From assembly GCA_018780035.1 (NCBI GenBank), contig JADMKE010000018.1:1-60199 (forward strand): 60,199 nt of DNA. Direction: 5' to 3'. Source of the stretch: Candidatus Sericytochromatia bacterium (GTDB lineage Bacteria > Cyanobacteriota > Sericytochromatia > UBA7694). The notes below the pieces were generated by a model. It did not search any database and was not told the origin of the DNA. It worked only from the letters and a program-made list of their open reading frames with translations. The translations under genes and the position numbers were made by a program. This document shows, one piece after another, positions 52,222-60,180 of the stretch; the first letter of the stretch is position 1, and every line of letters starts with the position of its first letter.

Positions 52222-52666
52222 GCTGTTCTCGACAATCGACCGTCACTTCCCGCAGAACCTGAAAGTCGTTTTGGATCTGAGACAGTTTAATTTGGCCAAA
52301 CCGGGCCAATAACAATTGTTTGGCCTGTTCAAGCACATCGTCAATGGCCTGGTTGACGGCCTTTTCGACGAGACAATGATGGGTGTCACTCGCTGCCCCG
52401 ATCGCAAAAATAGCGGGCGAACCCAAAGCCAGATAAATATCCAGCAGGGTGATTTCTTCCAAGGGGCAAATCAGGCGCCAGCCTCCCCCATGGCCCTTTT
52501 CAGACTGAACATAGTTTCGGTCGCGCAATCCGGCCATGGTGCGCCGAACCACGACGGAATTGGTGTTTAACATCTCGCCGATGGCCTGGGAGGTCATGGG
52601 TTTTTGGGTGTGGCTCATGTGGATCAGCACATGTAACATCCGCCAAAGTCGGTTGTCGTTTTTCAT
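52208..52666 (-). CDS. Rrf2-family transcriptional regulator
   Basis: 152 residues. Winged helix with the Rrf2 pattern MTSQAIGEMLNTNSVVVRRTMAGLRDRNYVQSEKGHGGGWRL, followed by the dimerisation helix. The three-Cys iron-sulfur ligand set of IscR/NsrR is missing; only one Cys (HHCLVE) is seen in that region. It therefore belongs to the cluster-free YwnA-like branch and probably senses redox or a small molecule. It faces the oxidoreductase-methyltransferase operon tail to tail and is its likely repressor. The start ATG lies in a 14-bp tandem repeat that creates two mini-ORFs just upstream. Confidence 0.88.
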   Translation of the reverse strand: MKNDNRLWRMLHVLIHMSHTQKPMTSQAIGEMLNTNSVVVRRTMAGLRDRNYVQSEKGHGGGWRLICPLEEITLLDIYLALGSPAIFAIGAASDTHHCLVEKAVNQAIDDVLEQAKQLLLARFGQIKLSQIQNDFQVLREVTVDCREQLNPD

Positions 52667-52700
52667 GGGGTCTTTTTCATGGGGTCCTTTTCATAGGATC
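52659..52700 (-). repeat. 14-bp triple repeat carrying tandem mini-ORFs before the Rrf2 gene
   Basis: TTTTTCATGGGGTC (plus strand) occurs at 52659-52672 and 52673-52686, with a variant copy at 52687-52700. On the minus strand each copy supplies an ATG. The two upstream ones read ATG-AAA-A(A/G)G-ACC-CCA-TGA, that is five codons and a stop whose TGA overlaps the next ATG. The last stop overlaps the Rrf2 start. Confidence 0.8.
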
Positions 52701-52776
52701 CTGGGCGTTATCCTGGGGTTTAAAGGGGTGGGTTTGAGTTCAGCATAACATTTTTCAGCCACGCTACAAGACAGAG

Positions 52777-52905
52777 CTAAATTAAACTGTTCACTGGCGC
52801 TTGGCTCGAAAGATACCAGAGCAACAGCAAAGCCACCAAGAGGCTGATCAAGAGCGTGAGCAACTTGCGGTAATGGGCGGGAATGCCAATTAAAGGGCCT
52901 TTCAC
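52777..52905 (-). CDS. Small single-pass membrane protein (42 residues)
   Basis: A short frame beginning at GTG 52905, four bases after the glycosyltransferase stop, and ending in TAG at 52777. The product has a basic start with Pro and Tyr-Arg-Lys, then a 20-residue hydrophobic helix (LLTLLISLLVALLLLWYLSS) and a short polar tail, consistent with a type II or N-in small membrane protein. The ribosome site is weak (TTAGGG). Its support is the membrane-helix pattern and tight spacing to the glycosyltransferase gene; it could still be chance. Confidence 0.45.
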   Translation of the reverse strand: MKGPLIGIPAHYRKLLTLLISLLVALLLLWYLSSQAPVNSLI

Positions 52906-52909
52906 GGCC

Positions 52910-54325
52910 CTAACGCAGCAGATGATTGAGCAAATTTTGCAAAACCAACGGAGTTTGGCCCTGATTCAGGCCCGGAATATCTCCCAGGGTCAGCCCGGCC
53001 ACGGTCTCGGCATTGAGCAAGGCCTGGCCCAGATTTGGCCGTTCCAGATAGTTTTGACGAATCTGGCGATAGGTTTCCCAGGCGCTGCGCTGGCTCTGCA
53101 AAAAGGTGTCTAGATCCTCAGGGCTGCGGTAGCTGGCCAATTTTTGCTGAAAGGCCTGCACCAAATAGGGTTCAGCCACCGCTGCGATAAAATACTGAAT
53201 GATCTCCGCCGGATAGCTTTTGGGGCCAAACAGGGCTTCGTAGCGCTGAATTAAACGTTCGAGCAAATAAAAGAAGGCAGGGCCCCAATTGCGGCCATGG
53301 GTAAATTGCTCGTTTTTTTTGTGGTCGACATAAGCCACCGCAATTTCGGGGCTATAACCCACTTCGTAACGGCCCAAAAACTCGGCTGTTAAGAGCCAAT
53401 CCCAGGCACTGTGGGCCTTTTCACCGGCTTCGGGATCGGCCTTGGAGAGAGTGAGCAGCTCAGCCTTGCGAAAGAGTGCCCCACCGCCAAAAAGCGGGTT
53501 AATGATCCCCGCCCGCTGCAATTCCAACTGAGTATCTGCCACACAGGGGCTGTCGTAATAGGGCCCATACTGTTTGATCCGCAATTGCTGACCCTGGTAA
53601 TGCAGATAATAATAGCCGCCCCCGGCCATGGCAATCCAGGGATAGCGCTCAAACAAATCCAAACAGGCAGCCAAACAGTGGGGGGTCAGGCAGTCATCAT
53701 CGGCCAGCGACATCACCAATTCGGTCTCGGTGGCCTGGTAAAGTTGCTCCATCGTGGCGTACAGCCCCAAATTGTGGCTGCGGGGCAGAAAGCTGACACG
53801 CGGGTCGGTGTCTGCCAAGACGCGGCAATAACCAGCAGTACCGTCTGTGGAGCCATCGTCAGCGATGATCAATTTAAATGAGCTGTGACTCTGGCCCAAA
53901 ATGCTCTGCACGGCCTTTTGCAATTGGGGCAAACGGTTATACGTGGGCAGCAGGATGGTCACCTCTGAGCTGGCAGGGGGGGGCAGCAGGGTCAGATGTG
54001 CGCCTTGTTGCTGTGTCTCTGTCCAGGCTTGCCAGCCCCCGGGCAAAGGCTGCTTTGCTTGGACTGCATAATCCCGGCGCAGGAACCAGAGGCAGATCCG
54101 CGCTGGGCCATCATTGGGGTCGGCAAAGAGGCGCCGAACTGCCTCTTCGAGCCATTCGCGTTCTCCCGGCAAGAGCGCCACACTGAAGTCCTCGCGCCTT
54201 CTCGCGCCCAGGGCTTGCTTCCATTCGCTCTCCCAGGCTGCATTTAAGTCCTTGGGTTTTACTTTGAGAATCAACGCGCAGAGGGCACTGCGCTCGGAAA
54301 CGGAGAGGGGGGAAGATGGAAGCAT
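52910..54325 (-). CDS. Family 2 glycosyltransferase with extra N-terminal domain
   Basis: 471 residues. The GT-A core begins near residue 120 with EVTILLPTYNRLPQL, then LIIADDGSTDGTAG and the metal-binding SLADDDCLTP (about 205-214). Acceptor-side sequence extends to about 400. The first 115 residues are an unassigned helical region, and the last 70 residues are helical and Leu-rich. It transfers a sugar from a nucleotide donor, probably to a surface glycan or protein, in the cytoplasm. A link to the Wza/Wzz operon 3 kb away is possible but not shown. It is transcribed away from the S9 peptidase gene. Confidence 0.85.
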   Translation of the reverse strand: MLPSSPLSVSERSALCALILKVKPKDLNAAWESEWKQALGARRREDFSVALLPGEREWLEEAVRRLFADPNDGPARICLWFLRRDYAVQAKQPLPGGWQAWTETQQQGAHLTLLPPPASSEVTILLPTYNRLPQLQKAVQSILGQSHSSFKLIIADDGSTDGTAGYCRVLADTDPRVSFLPRSHNLGLYATMEQLYQATETELVMSLADDDCLTPHCLAACLDLFERYPWIAMAGGGYYYLHYQGQQLRIKQYGPYYDSPCVADTQLELQRAGIINPLFGGGALFRKAELLTLSKADPEAGEKAHSAWDWLLTAEFLGRYEVGYSPEIAVAYVDHKKNEQFTHGRNWGPAFFYLLERLIQRYEALFGPKSYPAEIIQYFIAAVAEPYLVQAFQQKLASYRSPEDLDTFLQSQRSAWETYRQIRQNYLERPNLGQALLNAETVAGLTLGDIPGLNQGQTPLVLQNLLNHLLR

Positions 54326-54396
54326 GGGGTAACCGTTTGTCTGAAAAATTTAAGCGGGCTTTTGGGCTTGCCTTTCTTATTCTAGACCTCTCAGAC

Positions 54397-54425
54397 CTGA
54401 CACTCAAGGCCAGGATTGGTATACT
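54397..54425 (+). promoter_or_regulatory. Promoter of the S9 peptidase gene
   Basis: CTGACA (54397-54402; one mismatch to consensus), 17-base spacer, TATACT (54420-54425; one mismatch). Predicted start near 54432, 35 bases before the ATG. Confidence 0.65.
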
Positions 54426-54466
54426 CCTTGAAGTTTGAGCCTGTTAAACGCCCGGGAGGCCCTTCG

Positions 54467-56935
54467 ATGCCCTTATTCAAAAAATGTCTTCAATCCGTGA
54501 CGCTTGCGCTGGCCCTGAGTGTGAGTGCGGTGTATGCTAAATCCATGCCCGTTTTTGCCGAAACCAACCCCAATTTAAATTACCAAACTGCGCCCGCACC
54601 TTTGGACAAGGTGATGAACGCGCCGTATTTGCCGGTCTTTAGTCTCTCACCTGACCGCCAGAATTTTCTCTTGCTGGAAATGCAAACCTGGCCAGATTTA
54701 AGTGAATTGGCCGAGCCCGAATTGCGCCTGGCGGGTTTGCGTTTGAATCCGAAGAACTTTTCTCCCAGTCGCAATGGGTCATATAACAGCATTTCCCTGC
54801 ATGCCATGAATCCAGACAGCCAGAGCAGCCCCACCCTGGGCAAAGGCCGCAAAGTCACGGGGCTACCTGCCATGCCTCGTCTCAGCAATTTGATCTGGTC
54901 GCCCAATGGCAAATTTGTGGCTTTTAGCCACACCCATGCCGAGGGCATTGAGCTGTGGCTCCTGAATATTGCCACAGCAGAAGCCAAACGCCTCAGCACA
55001 CTCCATCTGAACAAGAGCTATGGTTCGCCCTGTGCCTGGGCCCCCGATTCCAGTGCTTTGATCTGCAAAAGCCCCTCGGCTGCGCTCAAAAAACCAGCGG
55101 AGGCCTATTTGCCAACCGGCCCCGTGATCATGGAAAGCCTGGGGCAAGCGGCGCCAGGTCGGACTTACCAGGATTTGCTCAAATCCCCCCAAGATGAAGC
55201 CCTGTTTAGCTATTATTTACACAGCCAGCTTTGGCGGGTCGAACTCGATGGCAAGGCCCGCAAAGTGGGTGCACCGGGCCTGATCACGGATTTTTCGCTG
55301 GCACCCAATGGCGATTGGCTGCTGGTGGAACAATTACATGCCCCTTTTTCGTATTTTTTCCCGTTGTACCGCTTTCCCCTGCGCACCGAAGTTTGGAATT
55401 TGAACAGCCCGGAAAAACGCTTGGTGGCAGATTTGCCCCTGGCCGATAAAATTCCGATTGCCCGCGACGCAGCCCGGATCGGTCGGCGTGAGATCGTCTG
55501 GCGCGAAGACACCCCGGCCACGCTCTTTTGGGTTGAGGCCCTCGACCAGGGCAATCCCGAGGTCAAAGCAGATAAACGTGACAGGCTCTGGCAATGGGCC
55601 GCACCGTTTCACCAAGAGCCACAGAAACTGATTGATCTCGATGACCGCTTTTTCAGTGTCTATTGGAAAGACAACCAACTGGCGCTGGTCTATACTTTTT
55701 GGTATCTCAAACGCCGCCAAGAGATCTTCCACTTGATGCCGGGCAAAGGCCAAGGCAGCAAGATCCAGACCTTTTCCAGTGAAGATCGCTACGCCCATCC
55801 AGGCATGCCGCTTTTGCAGCGCACCCCCCAGGGCCATTGGGTCTTGATGACCGCCGCAGATGGCAAGACCCTCTTTCTCAAAGGCGATGGTGCATCCGCA
55901 GAAGGCGACCGCCCATTTTTGGACAGTTGGAACCCGATTACCGATGCCCGTGAGCGGCTTTGGCGCTCAGAGGCTCCCTTTTATGAACAGGTCGTGCAGC
56001 TGCTCGATCCGCAAAAGATGCAGGTTTTGACCCGGCGCGAGGGCCCCGAAACCCCTCCCAATTATATTTTGCACGATTTGCCCCTCAAAAAAGAGCGGAC
56101 GCTGACCAACTTTCCCCACCCCGTGCCCGAATTGGCCAAAGTTCAAAAAGAGCTGATTGAATACACCCGTGCCGATGGGGTCAAACTCAATGCCACCTTG
56201 TATTTGCCCGCGGGTTATAAAAAAGAGCAGGGGCCGTTGCCCACGGTTTTTTGGGCCTATCCGCGCGAATTTAAAAGTGCCGATGCAGCGGGCCAAGTAC
56301 AGGGTTCGCCGTATACCTTTACCCGGATTATGCCCTCTTCACCGCTGGTCTTTTTGACCCAGGGTTATGCCGTGGTCGATCACCCGGCCATGCCGATCAT
56401 TGGCGAAGGTGACAAAGAGCCCAACGACACCTATGTCAGCCAATTGGTGGCTTCGGCTCAGGCCGCTGCAGACAAAGTCGTAGAAATGGGCGTGGCCGAC
56501 CGCAAACGGCTGGCCATCGGCGGACATTCCTATGGGGCCTTTATGACCGCCAATTTACTCGTTCACAGCGATATCTTCCGAGCTGGGATTGCCCGCAGTG
56601 GGGCGTATAATCGCACCCTGACGCCCTTTGGATTTCAGTCCGAAGAGCGCAATTTCTGGCAGGCACCGGAAGTCTACAGTACCATGTCCCCGTTGAATCA
56701 CGCCGACCGCATCAAAGAGCCGCTGCTCTTGATTCATGGCCAGGCCGACAATAATTCAGGCACATTGACGATGCAGAGCGAGTATTTCTACCAGGCCCTC
56801 AAAGGGCTGGGTGCCCCGGTGCGGTTGGTGCTCTTGCCTTATGAGAGTCACGGCTATCAGGCCAAAGAATCCCTGCACCACATGCTCTGGGAGATGGTCC
56901 ATTGGCTGGATACCCATGTGAAGCAGGCAAAATAG
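54467..56935 (+). CDS. S9-family prolyl oligopeptidase, glutamyl-endopeptidase type, exported
   Basis: 822 residues from the ATG at 54467, preceded by GGGAGG. Signal peptide ending near VYA/KS. A beta-propeller domain (about 25-560) opens with MNAPYLPVFSLSPDRQNFLLLE, a pattern I associate with chloroplast glutamyl endopeptidase and its bacterial homologues. The alpha/beta hydrolase domain carries the triad: Ser in GGHSYGAF (about 687), Asp in HGQADNN (about 760), His in ESHGYQ (about 795). It should cleave short peptides outside the cytoplasm. Specificity for Glu is inferred from the resemblance. The 17 codons open upstream are not used because they would precede the signal peptide. Confidence 0.9.
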   Translation: MPLFKKCLQSVTLALALSVSAVYAKSMPVFAETNPNLNYQTAPAPLDKVMNAPYLPVFSLSPDRQNFLLLEMQTWPDLSELAEPELRLAGLRLNPKNFSPSRNGSYNSISLHAMNPDSQSSPTLGKGRKVTGLPAMPRLSNLIWSPNGKFVAFSHTHAEGIELWLLNIATAEAKRLSTLHLNKSYGSPCAWAPDSSALICKSPSAALKKPAEAYLPTGPVIMESLGQAAPGRTYQDLLKSPQDEALFSYYLHSQLWRVELDGKARKVGAPGLITDFSLAPNGDWLLVEQLHAPFSYFFPLYRFPLRTEVWNLNSPEKRLVADLPLADKIPIARDAARIGRREIVWREDTPATLFWVEALDQGNPEVKADKRDRLWQWAAPFHQEPQKLIDLDDRFFSVYWKDNQLALVYTFWYLKRRQEIFHLMPGKGQGSKIQTFSSEDRYAHPGMPLLQRTPQGHWVLMTAADGKTLFLKGDGASAEGDRPFLDSWNPITDARERLWRSEAPFYEQVVQLLDPQKMQVLTRREGPETPPNYILHDLPLKKERTLTNFPHPVPELAKVQKELIEYTRADGVKLNATLYLPAGYKKEQGPLPTVFWAYPREFKSADAAGQVQGSPYTFTRIMPSSPLVFLTQGYAVVDHPAMPIIGEGDKEPNDTYVSQLVASAQAAADKVVEMGVADRKRLAIGGHSYGAFMTANLLVHSDIFRAGIARSGAYNRTLTPFGFQSEERNFWQAPEVYSTMSPLNHADRIKEPLLLIHGQADNNSGTLTMQSEYFYQALKGLGAPVRLVLLPYESHGYQAKESLHHMLWEMVHWLDTHVKQAK

Positions 56936-56948
56936 CCGGGTTTAAAGC

Positions 56949-57923
56949 TCAGACAGGGAGATTTAAAGCGGCAAGACAGGCGGCAATTCCCACTTGAATT
57001 TGGGGGTGGACTTCGGCTTGGTGTGCCCGCAATGCAGCAATCACAGGCTCTGGGTCGTTGTCGGCCCAATTTAAAAGGCTTTCGTAGACCTGGCCCTGCA
57101 CATCATTGTCGGGGTCGGCAAAGGTACTGATCAGCGCGTTTAAGCTCACTGGGGCTTGGATTTCACCCAAGGCCCAGACGGCAGTGCCGCGTACGTCCAC
57201 GATCAGGTCTTGCAAGAGGGCCACAAGGGGTGTGACCGCTTCCTCTGCCCGAAGCAAAGCCAGGGCGGTTGCCGCCTGGATGCGCACTTCTGAACCCAAA
57301 TTATCCAGGGCCTTTAACAGATCAGGAATGGCGCATGGATCGCCAATTTCACCCAGGGCCCAAGCCGCCGTGCTGCAAACAGCAGAAGTTTCGTCTTTGA
57401 GAGCCTGTTGCAACAGAGATACCGCTTCGCCATCTTTCAGATCGCCCAAGGCCTGTGCTGCCGCGATGCGCACGTCGGGATCGGGGTCAGAGATCAGTTG
57501 GCGGCAAGTCGGCAGGGCCTCAGCCACTTGAAAGGCCCCCATCGCCCCGGCTGAAGCCGCCCGTTTTTCGGCTGCTTCGGCATTTAAACCGGCCAAGGCC
57601 TGAGGGACAATTTCGCGGTCCTCCAAGAGCACCAGGGCATCCATGGCGGCAGCCCAGACCAGTGGGTGGGGATCGTTTAAACGTCCGCGCAGGGCGGGCA
57701 ATGCCTGCAGCGCACCGCGTTCGCCCAGGGCCAAAGCGGCCGCTTCGCGCACGCCAGAGTCGCTGTCGTTGAGGGCTTCAATCAGGGGCGCGTCTGCTTC
57801 GGGCAGTTCCAGCCGAAACAGGGCATGGATCGCCGCCAAGCGCTGGAATTCATCGGGGTCGCGCAATTGTTTTTTGAGCAGGGTCAGGGTTTCGGGGGGC
57901 GCAGCGTTAGAGGTGTTTGTCAT
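56949..57923 (-). CDS. HEAT-repeat (PBS lyase-like) protein
   Basis: 324 residues made of about nine HEAT-like repeats of 31 residues with the pattern D-x-DVR-x-AAA-x-ALG-x-(L/I), for example DPDPDVRIAAAQALGDL and DLIVDVRGTAVWALGEI. Such solenoids act as protein-binding scaffolds; in cyanobacteria related ones are phycobilin lyases, but no phycobilisome gene is present. The ATG at 57923 has AAGGAA nine bases upstream; two ATGs at 57947 and 57956 are in frame but overlap a TATAAT box. It overlaps the end of the cyanophycinase gene by 17 bases and is probably coupled to it. Confidence 0.82.
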   Translation of the reverse strand: MTNTSNAAPPETLTLLKKQLRDPDEFQRLAAIHALFRLELPEADAPLIEALNDSDSGVREAAALALGERGALQALPALRGRLNDPHPLVWAAAMDALVLLEDREIVPQALAGLNAEAAEKRAASAGAMGAFQVAEALPTCRQLISDPDPDVRIAAAQALGDLKDGEAVSLLQQALKDETSAVCSTAAWALGEIGDPCAIPDLLKALDNLGSEVRIQAATALALLRAEEAVTPLVALLQDLIVDVRGTAVWALGEIQAPVSLNALISTFADPDNDVQGQVYESLLNWADNDPEPVIAALRAHQAEVHPQIQVGIAACLAALNLPV

Positions 57924-59067
57924 CGGTGGATTTTCCTTGTTGGACATTGTCCCCATTATACCTTTCAGGGGCAGTTCTGCTTGAGAGGTTGTGTTTTAGG
58001 GGAGTCGTTTTGAGCTGTTGTTTGAAGACCCCGGCTTCAGCCGAAAAAAACAGCTCCTGGTAATTTCCCTGCAAGGGAGTCCAAGCCCCGAGGTCAAACA
58101 TGTCTGCCAAGTTTAAATAGGCGGCAGTGGGGTCGGGGGGCACAAAGGGCTGTTTTGGCATTTTAATAACCTCTATCGCTTGGCCGGCATGGCTCCAGGT
58201 CAGTGGCTTCTGAGGGCCCATCACTTCAGGGTTTTTAGCCCCAGGGCGATAAAACCAGACACTGCCTTTGCCAATCACCGTCCCCACGGTTTTTTCCTTG
58301 TATTCACCTTCTGTGGGCTGCTCCACCAGCAGTGCAGTTTCTTCGTCGATGCCGATGCCTTTTAAACCCGACGGAAAACCCTTTTCAAAACGGGCCCGCG
58401 CCAAAAAAGCCAGCAAACGCCCCTGCCGCTTGCGCTCGGAAAAATGGCTGTCGGTCAGAATCGCTTGCATATACGGCAATTTGAGAAAGTCGTTGCGCAG
58501 GGTCAATTCGGGATGAAAGGGATTGTCTAAAACCTGCGTGCTTTGCATCGATTCGCCTTCGGCGCTGTAGATCACCTCGCCCAAAATGGCCAAGCCAGCG
58601 CTGGTGCCGCCCATCGGGGTTTGTTTTTTTGCCAGTTCTGCAATCGCCGTGTGCACGGGGGTGTCTTTCCAAAAACGATAATATTCAGACTGGTCGCCCC
58701 CCGCAAAAAAGAGCGCTTCAGCCTGGCGCAGGCGCTGAAGCACTTCTGGGCAATGGGCCTGTTCGCGGCTTTGAATCACCATTGTGGTGACGGAGTTTAA
58801 GCCTCCCAGCTCTTTGTAGAGATAGTCGTTATAACCGTCGGCACCGTCTGAGCGCAAAACGACCAGATCGCCGCCGCCTGAGCGCTGGATCAGCCAGCGG
58901 AAGGCGTCATCGACATCCGTGCCGCCGCCCATCAGCATCAGGCCGTAGCGGGTGGGGGTGGAGATATCTGCTTGGCCTGTGTGGTATTTGGTTAGACAGG
59001 GATTGCCAAAAGCAGGAAGAGCAAGTCCTCCCAGCGTGAAAGCCCATAAAATTGGACGTATGTTCAT
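57907..59067 (-). CDS. Exported cyanophycinase-like peptidase (S51)
   Basis: 386 residues. A signal peptide (about 1-20, cleaved near AFG/NP) implies export. The S51 fold is shown by LMLMGGGTDVDDAF, LFFAGGDQSEYYRFW and the nucleophile elbow GGTSAGLAIL (Ser about 153), followed by GIGIDEETALLV. Cyanophycinases cut the Asp-Arg storage polymer cyanophycin to dipeptides; exported forms let heterotrophs use polymer from other cells. The C-terminal 110 residues are an extra domain. AAGGTGG lies before the ATG at 59067. Confidence 0.86.
   Translation of the reverse strand: MNIRPILWAFTLGGLALPAFGNPCLTKYHTGQADISTPTRYGLMLMGGGTDVDDAFRWLIQRSGGGDLVVLRSDGADGYNDYLYKELGGLNSVTTMVIQSREQAHCPEVLQRLRQAEALFFAGGDQSEYYRFWKDTPVHTAIAELAKKQTPMGGTSAGLAILGEVIYSAEGESMQSTQVLDNPFHPELTLRNDFLKLPYMQAILTDSHFSERKRQGRLLAFLARARFEKGFPSGLKGIGIDEETALLVEQPTEGEYKEKTVGTVIGKGSVWFYRPGAKNPEVMGPQKPLTWSHAGQAIEVIKMPKQPFVPPDPTAAYLNLADMFDLGAWTPLQGNYQELFFSAEAGVFKQQLKTTPLKHNLSSRTAPERYNGDNVQQGKSTDDKHL
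57955..57960 (-). promoter_or_regulatory. -10 box inside the cyanophycinase 3' end, for the HEAT gene
   Basis: TATAAT on the minus strand, about 35 bases before the HEAT-protein start. No good -35 is seen, so it may be a minor internal promoter. Confidence 0.35.
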
Positions 59068-59096
59068 ATAAACCACCTTATCTATTCAGCCTGATT

Positions 59097-59102
59097 ATTA
59101 TA
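59097..59102 (-). promoter_or_regulatory. -10 box of the cyanophycinase gene
   Basis: TATAAT on the minus strand, 30 bases before the start codon. No clear -35 partner. Confidence 0.4.
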
Positions 59103-59149
59103 CTTTGTCATTGGATTCGTCTTCTCTGGTCACATCTTCTCTGGCCATT

Positions 59150-59929
59150 TTAACCGAAAAAGGGCCACTTTTCCCCGGCCTGAATCTGGTGAAGCATTTG
59201 CTGACACTGATCGGGAACGTCCGTGTGCAGGGGCTTTCGGTGCCCAGGGCAGATCAAAAGAATCTCCCGATCCAAAGCATGCAGGATCGAGGTCCGTGCT
59301 TGTGGCAGATCCGGGGTCACTGGGCGGGCCATAAAACGGAGTTTTTGGCCGATCACAGCCAGGGCATCTCCCGCAAACAGGGCTTTTTCTGCAGGATAAT
59401 AAAAAGCCAAGTGCCCCGGTGTATGGCCGGGGGTGTGGAGGATTTCAAACTGATTAAAAATCTGATCTCCCTCGTTTGCAAACACATTGGCTTCAACGGC
59501 ATCGGGAATGGCTTCACCCAAAAGGCCTTTGGCCAAGACAAAGGGCCCCCATTCGGGCAAGCCCAAACTTACCCGCCCTCTAAGGCCTTGACGGGCTGTT
59601 TGACGTGTTAAATAGGGTGTTTCCTGGGGATGGTAGTAAACGGGGATCTGGTATTTTTGTTGTAAGTATTGGGCCCCAGCCGCATGATCATTGTGCCAAT
59701 GGGTCAAGAGCAGGGCTTTTACCGACGAAACCGGTTCGGAAATATACGCCAGACCTGCGAGCATGTCTTGCCCTTTGGAATCCATGCCTGCGTCAATCAA
59801 AACAACACCTTGATCCGTTTTTACCAGATAGGAACAGGTGAGGTAAGAAGGTCTGCGCACACACCAAATGGTTTGGGAGACTTGAAAAATCTGGGTGTCA
59901 AATTTATGGAATAAGTCTGAGACAGGCAT
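59150..59929 (-). CDS. Metallo-beta-lactamase-fold hydrolase
   Basis: 259 residues. The di-zinc motif is THWHNDHAAG (HxHxDH, about residues 75-84), with the later His in HTPGHTPGHLAFY and the bridging Asp in LFAGDALAV. The short spacing to the final His (CPGHRKPL) fits glyoxalase-II-like or quorum-lactonase-like members. No signal peptide. The start lies two bases after the stop of the acetyltransferase remnant, so the two once formed an operon. The substrate cannot be told from sequence. Confidence 0.88.
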   Translation of the reverse strand: MPVSDLFHKFDTQIFQVSQTIWCVRRPSYLTCSYLVKTDQGVVLIDAGMDSKGQDMLAGLAYISEPVSSVKALLLTHWHNDHAAGAQYLQQKYQIPVYYHPQETPYLTRQTARQGLRGRVSLGLPEWGPFVLAKGLLGEAIPDAVEANVFANEGDQIFNQFEILHTPGHTPGHLAFYYPAEKALFAGDALAVIGQKLRFMARPVTPDLPQARTSILHALDREILLICPGHRKPLHTDVPDQCQQMLHQIQAGEKWPFFG

Positions 59930-59931
59930 GT

Positions 59932-60180
59932 CTATTTGTGCTTTCGGTTTTTTTGCCGGAAACCAATTGTATTAAAATAAGATTTGCTTGAAAGTCGATA
60001 AACTTCAATCGGAAGCATAAATTCATCAAACCCCGTGTGCTCTAAAAGCATTCCCGAATTTTTTACCAACCGCAAAGATGCGGCATTTGCAGGATCAATC
60101 GTGGCCAATAGGGATTCAAACTGACCTGAAACAAAAGCATATTCAAGTGACACTCCCAATCCCGTGAACGGGATGGGCTT
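59932..60180 (-). pseudogene. C-terminal fragment of a GNAT (RimJ/RimL-like) acetyltransferase
   Basis: About 80 codons, opened by an in-frame TAG at 60183-60181. The readable part matches the end of RimJ/RimL-type acetyltransferases: GVSLEYAF, then LLATIDPANAASLRLVKNSGM, the acetyl-CoA-side helix and strand. The N-terminal two thirds, including the Q/R-x-x-G-x-G/A motif, are not seen. The break coincides with the hairpin repeat at 60155-60177, suggesting that insertion of or recombination at the repeat truncated the gene. The window ends 16 bases further, so an upstream half in another frame cannot be excluded. Confidence 0.5.
60155..60177. repeat. REP-like hairpin at right edge
   Basis: CCC (60155-60157), A bulge, ATCCCG (60159-60164), loop TGAA, CGGGAT (60169-60174), GGG (60175-60177). 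It has the same design and orientation as the hairpin at 11-34. Confidence 0.55.

Noticed and set aside
52659..52700. CRISPR array, from short direct repeats
   Set aside because: The units are 14 bp with no spacers; the other tandem repeats at 25560 and 34460 likewise have no spacers, and no cas gene is present.
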